Source of the DNA: Amblyomma americanum
Taxonomy: Eukaryota > Arthropoda > Arachnida > Ixodida > Ixodidae
DNA: 64,000 bases
Assembly: GCF_052857255.1 (NCBI RefSeq)
Contig: NW_027526485.1
Coordinates: forward strand, 186,001 to 250,000
Direction of reading: 5' to 3'
In this document: in pieces, positions 1 through 11,869 of the stretch
How the letters are laid out: every line of letters begins with the position of its first letter
Position numbering within the stretch: the stretch's first letter is position 1
The notes under the pieces: model-generated
What the model was told of the DNA's origin: nothing
What the model saw: the letters and a program-made list of their open reading frames with translations, nothing else
Databases searched by the model: none
Program-made: the position numbers and the translations under genes

Positions 1-945
1 CGAAACACGGGTTTGACCCAAAACCAGTTTAAGGCATCACGAGGCTGGGTGCAGAAGTTTATGCGAAGGGCCGGGTTCTCCCTTCGACGCACGACTTCTA
101 TTTGCCAGAAGCTGCACGGGGACTTCGAATCAAAACTTCGAGAGTTCCAGCGCTACGTCGTCAATCTTCGTCGTTCTCCCAACATGCCACTTGGACATAT
201 CGGCAATGCCGACCAGACCCCCGTGTATCTGGACATGCCTATGTCCAGAACAGTGCACAATTCTGGTGAGCATGAAGTTCGCCTTAGAAGCACAGGCAAC
301 GAAAAAAATTGGATTACCATTATGCTGGCATGTTTAGCTGACGGCCGCAAGCTCCCTCCATCATTTTTCGCCGGAAGACGATCCCAAAGGAAACTTCCGA
401 AAGACGTTATCGTGAGCTCTTACGAAAAAGGTTGAATGGACTCGAATCTTGTCATAGATTTGATTCAATGCGTGTGGGACCGAAGGCCAGGCGCATTGCT
501 GCATCTGGAAGCAATATTGGTTCTGGACTCTTTCTAAGGTCACCTGCCACCCGGCGTCAAACAAAAGCTACAGCGTGACTGAACGCATCTCGTTGTTATA
601 CCGGGTGGCAAGACCTCCATTCTCCAGCCTCTGGACGTTTGCATGAACAAGCCCTTCAAGGATGGCTTGCGACAATTATACTGGGAGTGGATTGAAAGCG
701 GGTCAACAACACCTGCAGGTAGGCTGAAATGCCCAAGCGCGTCTACCGTTGCCCACTGGGTTTCAGCAGCCTGGTACGGGCTGCCTGATGATTTGGGTTA
801 CCGCGCATTTAATAAATGCTCAATTTCAAATGCTCTAGACGGAAGCGAGGACGACCTGCTGTGGGAGGCAGCTAGTGACAAAGAAGAGTCAAGCTATGAT
901 GATGAGAGTGACGGCGACAACTGCCGTGAGGAAGAGGGTGTATAG
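1..945 (+). pseudogene. pogo/Tigger-like DDE transposase, broken, 5' end outside window
   Basis: One reading frame runs from the first base to a TAG at 943-945 and is interrupted only by TGA at 433, TAA at 535 and TGA at 580. Before the first stop lies 'NADQTPVYLDMP', carrying the first catalytic Asp of the CENP-B/pogo DDE domain. The second Asp is in 'LVLDSF', immediately before the TAA. The third is in 'ILQPLDVCMNKPFK' near 640. The C-terminus ('AHWVSAAWYGLPDDLGYRAF') ends in an acidic Asp/Glu/Ser tail, typical of Tigger-like transposases. The N-terminal DNA-binding half lies upstream of the window. Because all three stops fall in one frame with no frameshift, point mutation is the main decay. 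It would have cut and pasted its own element in the nucleus. An AATAAA lies at about 970. Confidence 0.85.
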
Positions 946-1104
946 GAACGCCTGTTTGGCTTGTATTTCAATAAAGTTGTCTTTGACCCTCAGAACTATG
1001 CGATGTCAGTTCCTCGCGTCATATTCTGGTTCTTTCAGTTTTTCTGTCGCACGCCCGAAGTCTAAGCTCGCCTTACAAACGTAGTTTTTTTCCCCCTTTT
1101 CACA

Positions 1105-1165
1105 CCCTAAAAGTCGACCATCGGGTTACAATCATGGTCGCGTTACATTCGAGTAAATACGGAAG
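1105..1165 (+). repeat. probable right terminal sequence of the pogo-like element
   Basis: The run 'ttacattcgagtaaatacgg' at about 1,143-1,162 resembles the 'ttacattcaagttgac...agtaaacacggta' end found after another Tigger-like fragment near 57,240-57,275. I infer it is the terminal inverted repeat of the broken transposon. The left terminus is outside the window, so this cannot be confirmed here. Confidence 0.35.
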
Positions 1166-1199
1166 AATGCTGCTTCGCCCAATGGTTTACCCCTAATTA

Positions 1200-2467
1200 G
1201 GTTCATCATTGTCATCACGCTAAGAGGAACCTTAGTAGTGCACGCATTTACGCTTAGCCGCATTCTATACGCAACCCCATATCTCAAATTGAACCGCACG
1301 GAAATCGAACGCGTGAACGCAATCATCCGCCTTGCGACTAAGGCAGCCCTAAACCTACCTCGTAGCGCTAGCACAGCCAAACTTCTTGCACTAGGCATGC
1401 ATAATACCATTCAGGAACTAGTTGACGCGCACCTTCAGACACAGTACCTTAGACTTGCCACGAGCGCCACTGGCTGCCATATACTCTCCTCCCTTCACAT
1501 CAACATACCGCTAACCAGTCAACCCTTATAGCCATCCCTCGACACATCCATTCACCTCTCGTTGTGAAACCCCTTCCTCGAAACGTCCATCCCCAATATC
1601 ACATCCCTCGCCGCGTACCTCGCTCTAATGCCCTCCATAAGTATTATGGGCAAGCCCACGATGCCGTTTGGGTAGACGCCGCATGTACAGCGCATGAAGC
1701 TGTAGCAGTTGCCTACAATCCAACCCTACCTCACCCCCTAACTCACCGTCTTCCCTCGAGCTCTACGCCTGAGGAGGCAGAGGAGACCGCCATCGCCCTA
1801 GCCCTTGCACATTCTTACGCCCCAATACATCTTCAGCGACTCCAAAACGGCTCTGTCCAACTTTACCAGGGGCAGGATTCACGCCCCTGCCTGGCAATTG
1901 TTGAACACCCCTACCAAAAATTTACCACGCAGGGTAGAGCTTCAGTGGCTGCCGGCTCACTCTGGGAACCATGGAAACGAGGCTGCCGATAAATTGGCCC
2001 GAGGTCTGATTTGCCGGGCTCGGGACAGTCTCGATCCAGGATTCTCGAGCGAGCGGGCGCACACATTTGCGGAGCTCACGCAAATACCCCGTTTGGACCG
2101 TCGGACTTACCCTCCTCCCCACCCCTCTCTTAAGCATTCCCAACAGATGCTCTTCAGACGCCTCCAGACCCGCTCGTTGTCATCCCCTCAGCTTTTATCC
2201 CACTACTGCGGCACATCCCCTGCATGCTCCCTATGCGGTGACCTCCACGCCACACTCTCCCATATCCTTTTCGGCTGCCCTGCTGACCCTCCCCCGCGAG
2301 AACAGCACGCCATCTCGAGCTGGGAGGACTGGGAGGTCCTGCTTATGTCTGCAGACCCGACATCGCAGCTTGCTGCGGTGACTCGGGCTGCCGACGACAT
2401 GTCCCGGCATGACCTACTTGATGCAGTGCGGGACCGCGCAGTGGCCCAGGCACCCAGCTGGGTCTAA
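1200..2467 (+). pseudogene. non-LTR retrotransposon 3' part: RT C-terminus and RNase H, frameshifted
   Basis: A 5'-truncated non-LTR open reading frame. From 1,238 it reads as the thumb/C-terminal part of a reverse transcriptase ('SRILYATPYLKL', 'IIRLATKAALNLP', 'LGMHNTIQELVDAHL'). From about 1,655 an RNase H domain follows: 'VWVDAACTAHEA' (first Asp), 'EEAEETAIALALA' (Glu), then after a frameshift around 1,815-1,840 'IFSDSKTAL' (Asp) and 'LPAHSGNHGNEAADKLARG' (His/Asp). A C-terminal Cys/His cluster 'CSLCGDLHATLSHILFGC' near 2,215-2,280 completes the protein, and TAA at 2,465 ends it. RNase H at the C-terminus fits the I/LOA-type clades. There is a stop between the RT and RNase H segments near 1,528. 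Insertion was probably by target-primed reverse transcription. Confidence 0.85.
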
Positions 2468-2510
2468 AACTCACCTGCTCAATAAAGTTTTTCTGTCTGT
2501 CTGTCTGTGT
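2468..2510 (+). repeat. 3' end of the non-LTR element: AATAAA and TCTG tail
   Basis: Just after the stop codon the element reads 'caataaagtttt' and then (TCTG)n for about four units, ending near 2,508. Many non-LTR elements end in short tandem repeats instead of poly(A). The polyadenylation signal and the tail mark the element's 3' boundary. Confidence 0.7.
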
Positions 2511-5021
2511 AGTTTTTCACACGATATGTGACAGGCTTACCTCGACCACAAAAGGAAGGAGCAAACAACTGAAACGTTATAAAAAATTTCAAAGCCAATA
2601 AAAAGAGGGGGTTGTACCAATACAGGGCCTGATCCCAGAACTGGCCCAGCTAAAAGAGGGCTGGGCAAATGCTAGAAAATATTAGCTAACAAATGTCAGT
2701 GTCAAAATTCTTGTGTGCGACTCTCTCAACTGCTGTTTGCATTTTGCAGGGTTTTTTTCGCAAATTACTTTTCTGGCCTCTAACTTAAGGGTGTCCACTT
2801 GGAATCGAAGGTGGTCTAGATGTGAGTAACGTTGAAAATTAAAGAGCTCAAATTTAAGCTATAGGGTCGCAAAAGGGGGGGTTGAAAAAGTGGGAATCAA
2901 ATATGTGCATTATATAGTGGAAATGCCACTGAGCGTTCTTGTCACGTACAAGTCCTCGAGAGCAAGCTGGTAAATTGCAAGACATTTTCGAAAATTCGCG
3001 CTCTTGCGCCGCAACTCATGTCACCAGATGTTCGCCAGAGATTGCGCGCATTGCATTGGCTAACGCAAATGACGTCATGATGCAGAGTGCTATCACTGGT
3101 TCGCGAGCAATACAGAGAAAAAGGACGGTTGCTTGCCCGGCCCCGAAGGTGACTGCACCATCTCCCCCTTTGTATTCCCTCCTCTGTCTGTAGCTGTGGC
3201 GGCTGGTGTACGAGTTGAGAGGTAAAACGTAGAGGCAGTACTTAATTGCAAATATCTCTGCTTTACATAAGCTATAATGAAAATTTTTTGCAGGAGGCTG
3301 ATAGGCCATTCAGTATCTACCAGTTTCATCAGCATTTCTTACCCTCATTGGGCCCCTCCCCTTTCAGTGCCTTTTTAAGGCTCGAACAAGAATGCCACAA
3401 TTTGGTGCTTGGTTTTGGTCAGATGATAATCATTTCCTGATAACGAAACAAGCTTGTAAATTCAACAGACCATTAAGCTATGATAATTAAGATTTAGTGT
3501 TTTAGAGCAATTCTCAAGAAAAGCATACAAAAAATTTATTTTAGTAATAATCGAAATAAAAAGCTCTTTTAATGCACTGCAAGTTGAGAGAACCAAAGTA
3601 ATAGTTCAGAGAAATCAAAATTCAAATTAAAGAGTTCTTTTACTTTTTGTTGTCCAGTAAAGCAACTACAGTGGCCCTAAAAGAAATATCAATCATCTCT
3701 TCAAGCAGATAATTCTGAAGGCCAAATGCTTGCTGCCAGTTAAATTGAACCAGAAGTACCAGGAAAAAGGGTGTATCTATGGATCATTTCTTCTCAAAAC
3801 AATTGAATTTACTGCTTAGCACATAAAATCAAAGCCACAGTGAATCAAGCAACCAGTTAAACACAATGCTTAAAGAGAATGCGAGGGACCAGAAACATCA
3901 CAAAGTGCAAACAAGGACAAACAAACATGGCATGCGAAAACTCCCCAACAACAACACTATACAGGCAAAGCTTCCTAAAAGGTCGCCTGTGCCTTCCACC
4001 TTCCAGCGTAAACTGCAAGGCGACTGGAGTCTTTACAAAATTTTTCAGGATGAGGTGTGTAGCCTCGTCCACTGTGTCGCCTCCGATCAAAGAGAAGCCG
4101 CTTGATGCGAAAACCATTATAGCACAAATTATAATAAGATGTGGAGTACAAATAAAGAATGAATGAGCATTTATAAATTGTCATATTTATTGCATACAAG
4201 GCACAGCAAATAAGGCCTCTATCTATGCTTGGCACCCAGAAATTGTTATACCCTTTTTTCCCCAAAGAATAGCTATTTCATGCACATGATGAAAAAAAAA
4301 TGCATGTGCAGCCATAATAAATGCAGCGTTACACCTGCCTTCACTGCATTGCTTAGAAGAATGTGCTGGTACCAAGCTGATCGAAACATGCTCAAGCCAT
4401 GAGCGACAGCTTTTCAGTGTGATGCGACAAAGCATGCCCTATTAACCCCTCAACCCCCTCCCCGAATATTCCTTAACTGTACCGGAAACCTAAGATTCTT
4501 TTCATAAAATTTCATGCAAGCAAACTGCAAGACATTGATCAAGAGTGACAAAGGTAAAAAAAGGCACAGCAAAGAGATGAAGACCATGCTGAAACTTCCA
4601 AAAAATGCAAATCTGTGAGAACAATACAAATACACTTATCTCGCACTCCATATTTTCATGCCTGCAGGTTCCCGCAAAAGTTCAATTTTCTAGGCGGGTA
4701 CTTTTAATTTTCGTTACTTCGAGCAGCCATAAATTTAAGTTCAAGCATACTGCATAACTGATAACCTGGCGACATCAAAAATCAGGAAATTTTATTCGTG
4801 CTATCCTGGGAGTGGGGGGAGGCACTGCATCAATCTGTGTCGAGACCTTCACGGCACGGACTGTGCTGTCTACACTAGCACCGTGCCATGGCAGCCAATT
4901 CGGAAGGCTCACAGGAAAAGCTACACCTCCTCAACTGAAAACTAAACATATTGACAGATTTGCCTGTCTGGTTGGGTTTGAAGACATAACAAACTCACAA
5001 CTCCAACCAAAATTCAAATTT
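2511..5021. other. AT-rich non-coding stretch, no gene recognised
   Basis: I see only short chance reading frames here, none with a recognisable motif or convincing splice sites. The DNA is A/T-rich with homopolymer runs. It may be intergenic host DNA or very old repeats. Confidence 0.5.
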
Positions 5022-5473
5022 TTTTCAGGATTCGGGCGACAGCATCGCCCAAATCCTGAAAAAATCGAGCATCCAGGTTACGCACGAGCCCACAAACACT
5101 GTTGGGCTTTGCCTACCTGTTCTCAAAGACCAGCCGCGGAGAGAAAGAGCCCAAGGCATTGTCTACAAAATTCCATGCGCCAACTGCGACGCAAGCTACA
5201 TCGGCAACACCAAAAATTTCAGAAAGAATACGGCAACATAAAAACGACGTCCGCAAATTCGCAAGAGAACGCAATCCAGTAGCCGAACATTCCGAGGACT
5301 CCGACCATAGAATCAACCTCGAAGAAACCCGCATCCTCGGAACCGAAACAAATTACCACAAAAGGCTCCTTCTGGAATCCTGGCATATACCGCACAAAAT
5401 GAAACCTGCCCCCAGTATATGCCCAGGGACTTCGCTCTTCAACCACCTCAATGCAATGCGCCAGCTTGACTAA
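5022..5473 (+). pseudogene. Penelope-like element, linker and GIY-YIG endonuclease, frameshifted
   Basis: Read across frames, this is the C-terminus of a Penelope-like protein. 'IAQILKKSSIQVTHEP' from about 5,045 is the linker that follows the reverse transcriptase. 'GIVYKIPCANCDASYIGNT' (about 5,157-5,213) is the GIY-YIG endonuclease core. After a frameshift near 5,220, 'RIRQHKNDVRKFARERNPVAEH' and 'LLLESWHI' complete the domain. TAA at 5,471-5,473 matches the usual C-terminus. The reverse transcriptase itself is absent, so the copy is 5'-truncated. The GIY-YIG nuclease nicks target DNA during PLE retrotransposition. The PLE ending at 28,163 is a clear relative. Confidence 0.85.
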
Positions 5474-5587
5474 CAGCCTAAACCCCCTCCCCCTCCCCCC
5501 GCGCCTTTTGCGTCACAGCTGTCGTTCCTTTGACCCCCCCCCCCTCCCCTCCATACATAAAAGACGCTAGCTATACTGCCCTCAGTC

Positions 5588-5630
5588 ACCCCTGATGATG
5601 GAGCCGAGTCGGCTTCGAAACGCCGGGTTA
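5588..5630 (+). other. hammerhead-like hairpin in PLE 3' region
   Basis: After a C-rich stretch following the PLE stop codon lies CTGATGA (5,592-5,598). Then come one T, a 7-bp stem (5,600-5,606 with 5,610-5,616, two U-type pairs, 3-nt loop) and GAAA (5,617-5,620). CUGANGA, stem II and GAAA is the order of a hammerhead ribozyme core, and hammerheads are known in Penelope-like elements. The extra nucleotide before the stem departs from the canonical core, so activity is uncertain. Confidence 0.45.
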
Positions 5631-5689
5631 AAGTTGAAATTTTCGGTTGGAGTTGTGCAGTTTATTATAAACTTCCTCTGCTGCAGCCT

Positions 5690-7345
5690 TCTAGAATGCT
5701 GTACCCATGCTGTCCCACAAAATAAGCCATAGCCACTTCAGCTTTGGCTTAAAGCTGTACTCAAGGTGATTGTGAGCTCATCTTTTCACCGCGTGAACTC
5801 AAGCACCAAGTAACCACATAATTTTGAATAACCAGTGAACACTGCCGACAGATACAATGCTGATTGCAGAATTTCCATGTTTACGAATCAGATTATAAAA
5901 CTTGCAATGAGAAAAACATTTCTTTACAACAACCACTGAAAAGCCTGGCTTACCAGAACAGCGCTTCTGTCAGGGTCTTCAAGGATTTCTTCTAGCTCCT
6001 CAACATCTCCCATGGAACTCAATGGGATCAGCTCTTCTCCAAGACAATGCTACAGACCAGCTGCGTGATTCCCTTTGAGCTCTTTGATGCCAGCTCTGAT
6101 CTCCATCAGGAGCTGCACTGTCCGACTTTTGAAGCCTGAAATGTTCAAAATCCATGATTAGAGAAAGACTGCTTATATCCCTCTGAGTTCTTTGGTATGA
6201 CTAAAGGTATCACAATTTGGTTTAGACCAAACACTGATTGCATAGCACAGAAATAATTTTTTTTTAATTCGGTGCCACTTGAAAATGGTCAGTATCCCCG
6301 AGATGAACGCACTAGTTGCTGCACTACAAAGTACAAGTTGTCGAGTGTTTTGAAGGAAAAAAAAGTAGAACACGACTGCATTACTGGGTCCCATTCGCAT
6401 CACGCATTTATTAGGTCTACCTTTATCCAACTTGAACCCAACAAGCTTCTCAGCTTGATAGAGCCGCTGTGTATTCTGAAAAGGTTCGAGGTTTTTGATA
6501 TGAGCGAAACGCATGTCCACTCATGATTTTGAGAGCGCACTGCACAACATAATCTGTTTGTGACCTGTAGTAAACTGTCAAAACATGCATCAGAGCAAAA
6601 AAGAGAAAGCTTCATGGCCTGTGGGTAGCGCGCCTGTCTCACAGGATTCAATTTCCACTACCACCTCTTAAAGAAATTTGGTGTATCTGAACATTGCTGA
6701 GCTGTTCCTGAATTTTTTTGTCTATCTGTTTCATTAGGATTTTCCACCCTTGGCCAACGCCACTGCAGAGTTTTCTGTGACAAAGGATCGATAACACTGT
6801 TGCATTAAAATTCAGAAATAATGTGGGGCCTGGACAGCAGTTAATGTGGTCACTGTGATGACAGCATTACATGTTATAGCCTTATGCTCCGGGTACTATC
6901 AGCAGATATGCCAATCAGTTGTTTTTAAAAACCATAACTTTTAAATTTCTGAGACTGACAAATTGCCCACATATTCACATTTTATGGAACTTCTCTGGAA
7001 CTGCAATGCCACGACTAAGGGTGATGTCATAGGAAACGACAGGCTATCTCACACAGCCATTCACAGCAGTCATGACATTCTTGACAGTTGTCTGGAAATG
7101 AAACAGCACTATACAAAATTGAATGTGGCCCACTCACGTTGCGAACATGGAGTGTCCATATCTCGTGGATATAAAAAATCAATTCAATGATATATTGCCA
7201 AATTCATTATATAATCAGCATATAACTTTCCTTCCACTGCTATTGTAGACAAGCAAGCAAGACTGAAGCAAGAAATATTAGAGGTAAGAAAATTCATATT
7301 CAAAATTCTGACTAAATTTCAGACAGCATTTGGTATTCGATTCGC
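5690..7345. other. non-coding stretch, nothing recognised
   Basis: A/T-rich sequence with only short chance open frames on both strands. No domain, RNA gene or repeat structure is visible. Confidence 0.5.
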
Positions 7346-7351
7346 ACTTTC

Positions 7352-8512
7352 ACTATAGTTTATTCTCGTTATAACGAACATGAATACAGCGACTTATCAG
7401 TATAATGAAATGAACAGTGCATAATCTGACACTCTATTGGTTTTAATGGAGCTGTTTTTGTATTCGCATAGCTCAAAATGCACAAGGAGTCGTAAAAACT
7501 TCAAGCAATGCAATATTTTGATCATCTGAATAGTCCGCGGTAGTTGTGTGAATGAATTGAGCGTGCATTCACATGCCGCACCATAGAGGGGCAGTACGAA
7601 CTAGCATCAAGCTGACAGACGCATGACCGGCACGTGATCGAACCATCTTGCCGCACTCCCCTGCCACATGTGCAGACCTGCGCGCAAGTGGGCTGCACTC
7701 CATGACTCAATCAACTCCGTTGCGCAAAATGGCAATGCAGAAGCATAAAGTATTCTCATTTGAGTCGATGTTTTGGTAGTCCACAGCGAGCGCAAAAGGC
7801 CACATTACTGAGCAATACAGTGTTGCATCTAGCACTCAGTCGGCAATTGTGAACGCAAGACAGAAGATTGCATTTGTTGACAACTGTTCCAAAGGAGACA
7901 TGAAGAATGATCACCTTGTCATCATGTCGACTGGTGCTTCTGAATGTTACGTTTGAGAACTTAGTCTCTGCTTATGACAAATTGGTGGTGGCACCTGAAC
8001 TGACCGACCAAGAAATCGCTGACGAGGCCGGTTCTTGCAGATGATGCAAGTAGGGTTGATGACAGTGAACCGGAAAGTGAAAAATGAGCTCTAAAAATTG
8101 CAGAGGCTGCCGACACGGAAAGGAAATTGAAGGGCTACCTTGAGAAAGTACCTGTGGCCTGATGTGGAGAAAGCTCTACATTTAATTGATTTCATAGAGA
8201 ATTTAGTCCTCTGAAATACTGCTCAGTGCCACCAAGCAAAGATTGCATTGTTTCTTAAATAAATCTGGGCGGAGCCAGCATCCCCATCTAGTGTTCATTT
8301 CTGCTCTACAACACAGAACAAAGCGATATTTCGCATGCTTATAGCAAGCTCTGAATTCAACAATTGTGCGTTATTACACCTTTCTGTTGTCCCCCTGCGA
8401 GAAGCCTTTGCTTGGGTTTATTTGCAGACTTTTGCAGATTTTTAGAACGATTGTTTAGTATAACAAAGTTTAGGCCAAAATTAGGCTTAGTTATAACGGG
8501 ATTTGACTCTAT
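7352..8512 (+). mobile_element. eroded Tigger/TcMar-like DNA transposon remnant
   Basis: Both ends carry degenerate inverted repeats. The left end contains 'tattctcgttataacgaac' (about 7,361-7,379). The right end near 8,488-8,512, read in reverse, contains 'aatcccgttataacta'. The shared CGTTATAAC core is typical of Tigger-type termini. Inside, near 7,950-8,035, the plus strand reads 'VTFENLVSAYDKLVVAPELT' and then, after a shift, an acidic 'DDSEPESE' tail, which matches the C-terminal region of Tigger-like transposases. Most of the transposase is missing or unrecognisable. Confidence 0.5.
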
Positions 8513-8719
8513 TCGAAACTCTTTGACCAGAAATTATGAATTTCTGGTTCATCTAAACTACCAGTGAAACATCGCGACATTCTCAGACAGAAGTATCTTG
8601 CACTTTTGAATGGAGCCTAGAGACATTGACATCAATGAAAGCATAGGAATTTTTTTTATGTTGATCATTTTAAAATAATAATGTAATCATTGAGATAATT
8701 GATTAGAAAGAAAGTGGGA

Positions 8720-9205
8720 TGCATACCTATGAGCGCCGTATCATGTTCTTCGTTCCAACTGCCCGGCGGAAAAAGGGAGCCATCCTGGCGACTCAAGGAG
8801 AGGAGACTACGCGGGGGCTATAATACGGCTTCAAGCGGCTGACGTGAACGACGTCGCGGCCACGGCGGCGATGGTCCGAAGAAGGTGTCACCGGTTCGAT
8901 AATGTAGTTGACCGGTGACGCTCCAAGATGCGGTAAGGGCCGATGTGCTTGGCCGAAAATTTGGACGTATTCGGAACAGAGAGCCAGACTAGTGAGCCAG
9001 TGGAGAAGTGAACCGCGAGCGTGTCTTGATCGGAAGCATGGGTACGACGGAGACCTTGACGTTCGGCGGTGAAGGAGCGAGCCAACTGGCGGCACTGCTC
9101 AGCATGGCGGGTGATGTCAGAGAGGGAAGCATGTTCCGAGCTGTCGGGGTTGTAGGGAAGGATTGTATCCAACATACAAGAAGGTTCGCGTCCGAATAAA
9201 AGAAC
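8720..9205 (-). pseudogene. Ty3/gypsy integrase C-terminal fragment with possible LTR edge
   Basis: On the minus strand, overlapping frames read the end of a gypsy pol. In order these are 'LDTILPYNPDSSEHASLSD', 'HFSTGSLVWLSVP', 'KFSAKHIGPYRILER' and, after a shift, 'VNYIIEPVTPSSDHRRRGRD' and 'VVHVSRLKPYYSP'. This is the integrase tail that packs against target chromatin. At least two frame changes make it non-functional. The adjoining 8,720-8,790 ('ttcttcgttccaactgcccgg') may be part of the LTR. No gag, RT or integrase catalytic core is attached. Confidence 0.75.
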
Positions 9206-11467
9206 TGGTTACTGTTTTGAAAGCTGGGCATAGAATATAAACACGCGTACAAAAACAAACCCAGAGACATCATTGGTATTTTTTAAATATGTTTTCAAAC
9301 ATTCTTAGCTGCATCTATCTGGCTTTATTGCTTTACTTTTTGATCTTGGATAGCACTGCAATCGCAGGACCTGATTCTCATAGGCCTTTGTGGTGCCCGT
9401 GTGACAGGGGTATTATATGGGCAGGTATGACCAAAACGTAATCAACCAATCCAGGCAACTTGCACAGCTAGCGGAAATAAGCTAAATAACATAGAGAATT
9501 AGACGGCGAAAATATTTAATTATTAAAACAAACACTTTAAGAATATCGCTTGTTACATATACAAGGGGGGCTCAGCAAGCATCTACTGAAGTACCTTCTG
9601 TCAGCATTACAGAGTTCAGCTTTTTTGTGCTGATTGTGACAAGTCTAAAAATAAACAGATTAGCGGCACAGTCTAATTAAAATATTGGAAGTGACAGGAC
9701 AGCAAGTGCAGTGAAATATCGGCTACGTGGAAAGGAAACCCCATTTTGCAAGTCAATTGTTTTCAAAGAAAAGAATAAAAATGAAATCTATGAAAGGAAC
9801 ACTCCTGAACGTTCATAAATCGAGGAGGCATCCAATCTTGCATTGTTGTGGGAGATGGAACATGAGTCACACACCATGATCCATAGTCCAAACACGAGTG
9901 CACGCTATGGAAAAAGGGTCATCAACTCCAAGAAATTTCATGAGGCATTGTCAGCTGGAAAAACTAGGCAAACAGAAATCCAGATAATAGGAAGTGTCTT
10001 TTTTTACTAAAGTTTACGCCACACAAGCAATTAACAGATACTCCTATGCTTCATAACTAAACCTAGGCATTGTGTGGGCAGTCAAAGTGAAATTCTGGGA
10101 AGTTGTCAGAAAATTTGCTGCTCTTTCACAACAATGCCCTAACTCACAAGTCTTTCAAATTGCACTATCTGGGAATATGACTACGAAGCTCAACCACTGA
10201 ACCTGCTGTGCAGGCCTGTGTCCCGGTGGTTACTTTTTCTTCCGTAACATGAAGAAACCTCTGCACAGGCTACAATTGCCTGTTGATAATGCAGTCAAGG
10301 ATGCAGTAACAGGTTTTCTCCTGCAGCAGAAACACATTTCTTTCTGTTGCAAGAGAAACAATATGTGGTGAATTGAAATTGGCGCGCTAATGTCAAGAAG
10401 GTTAGACTGATAAGTGGAAAGTTTAATTTTCGACTAAATACTTTTTATACATTTTGGCAGACAACTAACTGAGTACCCTTTGTAGTAGCCTGGTCAGGAA
10501 ATAACCGCGTGTATGCAGTCAGTGAATGGCTCCACTAACGCAGATTGTGTATGGAGTAAGAAAAAAAAAAGAAATTTTCTCTTCTTCTGTCCTGGCTTTC
10601 AAGCTGATGATTGCTTCTTAAAGGACTGTAGACACCAAATTTTGGTTGCACGTTTCAGTGCTTTTAATGATGCACAAGCTTTTATTATACACAGATCCCC
10701 ATGTCATATTTGCCTAAGACCGTTTAATAGTTTTTAACCAAGTTTTTTGCTCGTCTGTCTAGGTTTCGATGCGAACAATTCAGCGATGGCTATGATGTCA
10801 AAGTCTAGGTCATGTGACGGATAAAAAACTGCGATATATTTGCTGCTTCTTCACTCCTTGCGATTCTTGTTTTTGAAGTAGGCTGGCTTTAGAATTTTAG
10901 TGAATCAAAACGGCGAAGCAGCGATTAGATTGCGGCGAATCTTTGCAGTGTTTGTTTGTTTGGTCATTCTTCAATGCTGCCAGCGCGCCGCTTTATCGAT
11001 TTGTTTGCGATGCAAGACACGACAAGAATTATCTCGATTGATCGCATCCAGGCAGAGCTGATTCTACGTTGTTCCGGATTGTTCTAGTAACTTTGCCCGC
11101 TTCATCTCGAATGTTCGTTATCATCTTTAAAATGAGCACGGCCGAGAGCGGCGGGCATTCTGTTCGACGATTGCCGAGCACGCATATTGCTACGCCGCCG
11201 CCGTTTGATTCAGTCCATTGTGGGCGCAAGTCGGCCCCAATAAAAAACTTTGTTTAGACGCCATTTTCGCTGCCGTTCTGCTTCCCGTAATGCAGTCACT
11301 ACTTCGTGACAATATTGCAGTTTTTCATCTGTCACTAGCCCTAGACGTGAAAGCCATCGCTCGGCTGTTGAAACCAAAACCAAAACAGGTGAGCTGAAAT
11401 TCGATTACAAGTTATACAGCAGCTGTAGGCAAATACCACATGATGATCTTCGTATAGTAAAGTATTG
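9206..11467. other. non-coding stretch, nothing recognised
   Basis: No reading frame with a known motif was found. A 'ccccaataaaaaa' polyadenylation-like signal occurs near 11,236, but no exon could be defined. The region ends at the target duplication of the gypsy element. Confidence 0.5.
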
Positions 11468-11472
11468 TGCAT

Positions 11473-11633
11473 TGTGATAGCGCGACGCTGTGCTGTGACG
11501 TTATAGCGGCCTATGACGAACCATGATTCCGTGCTCTGTTATCACGCCGCTCGGGCCTTTAAATATATATATCCTGTGTGCGTTTGAATAAACGTTCTTC
11601 GCTCGTCGTCCACGTCTGGCGTCAGTCATATCA
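11473..11633 (+). repeat. 5' LTR of the gypsy element
   Basis: A 161-bp LTR with TG and CA ends. It contains a TATA-like 'tttaaatatatatatcc' and 'gaataaacg', a likely polyadenylation signal. It matches 19,306-19,460 nearly base for base. The following 'tctggcgacgagg' is in the position of the tRNA primer binding site. Confidence 0.9.
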
Positions 11634-11869
11634 TCTGGCGACGAGGCACTTCGGCCACGCGGGGGAGGCCGGCTCGGCACGGCGGCAGCAACGTTCTGCA
11701 CGAAGAAAACCAGCGGAAGGAACCGGCACGTTTGTCGAGAGCCTGACCGTGGACTAGCAGTACGTGTTCAAGGAGCACGACAGCGAGCGAAAGCATCGAC
11801 AGACGCCCAGCGGAACTGCCGACGGAGGAAAGTGACAACGGACGCAACGTGTGATGAGTATTGCCAAAA

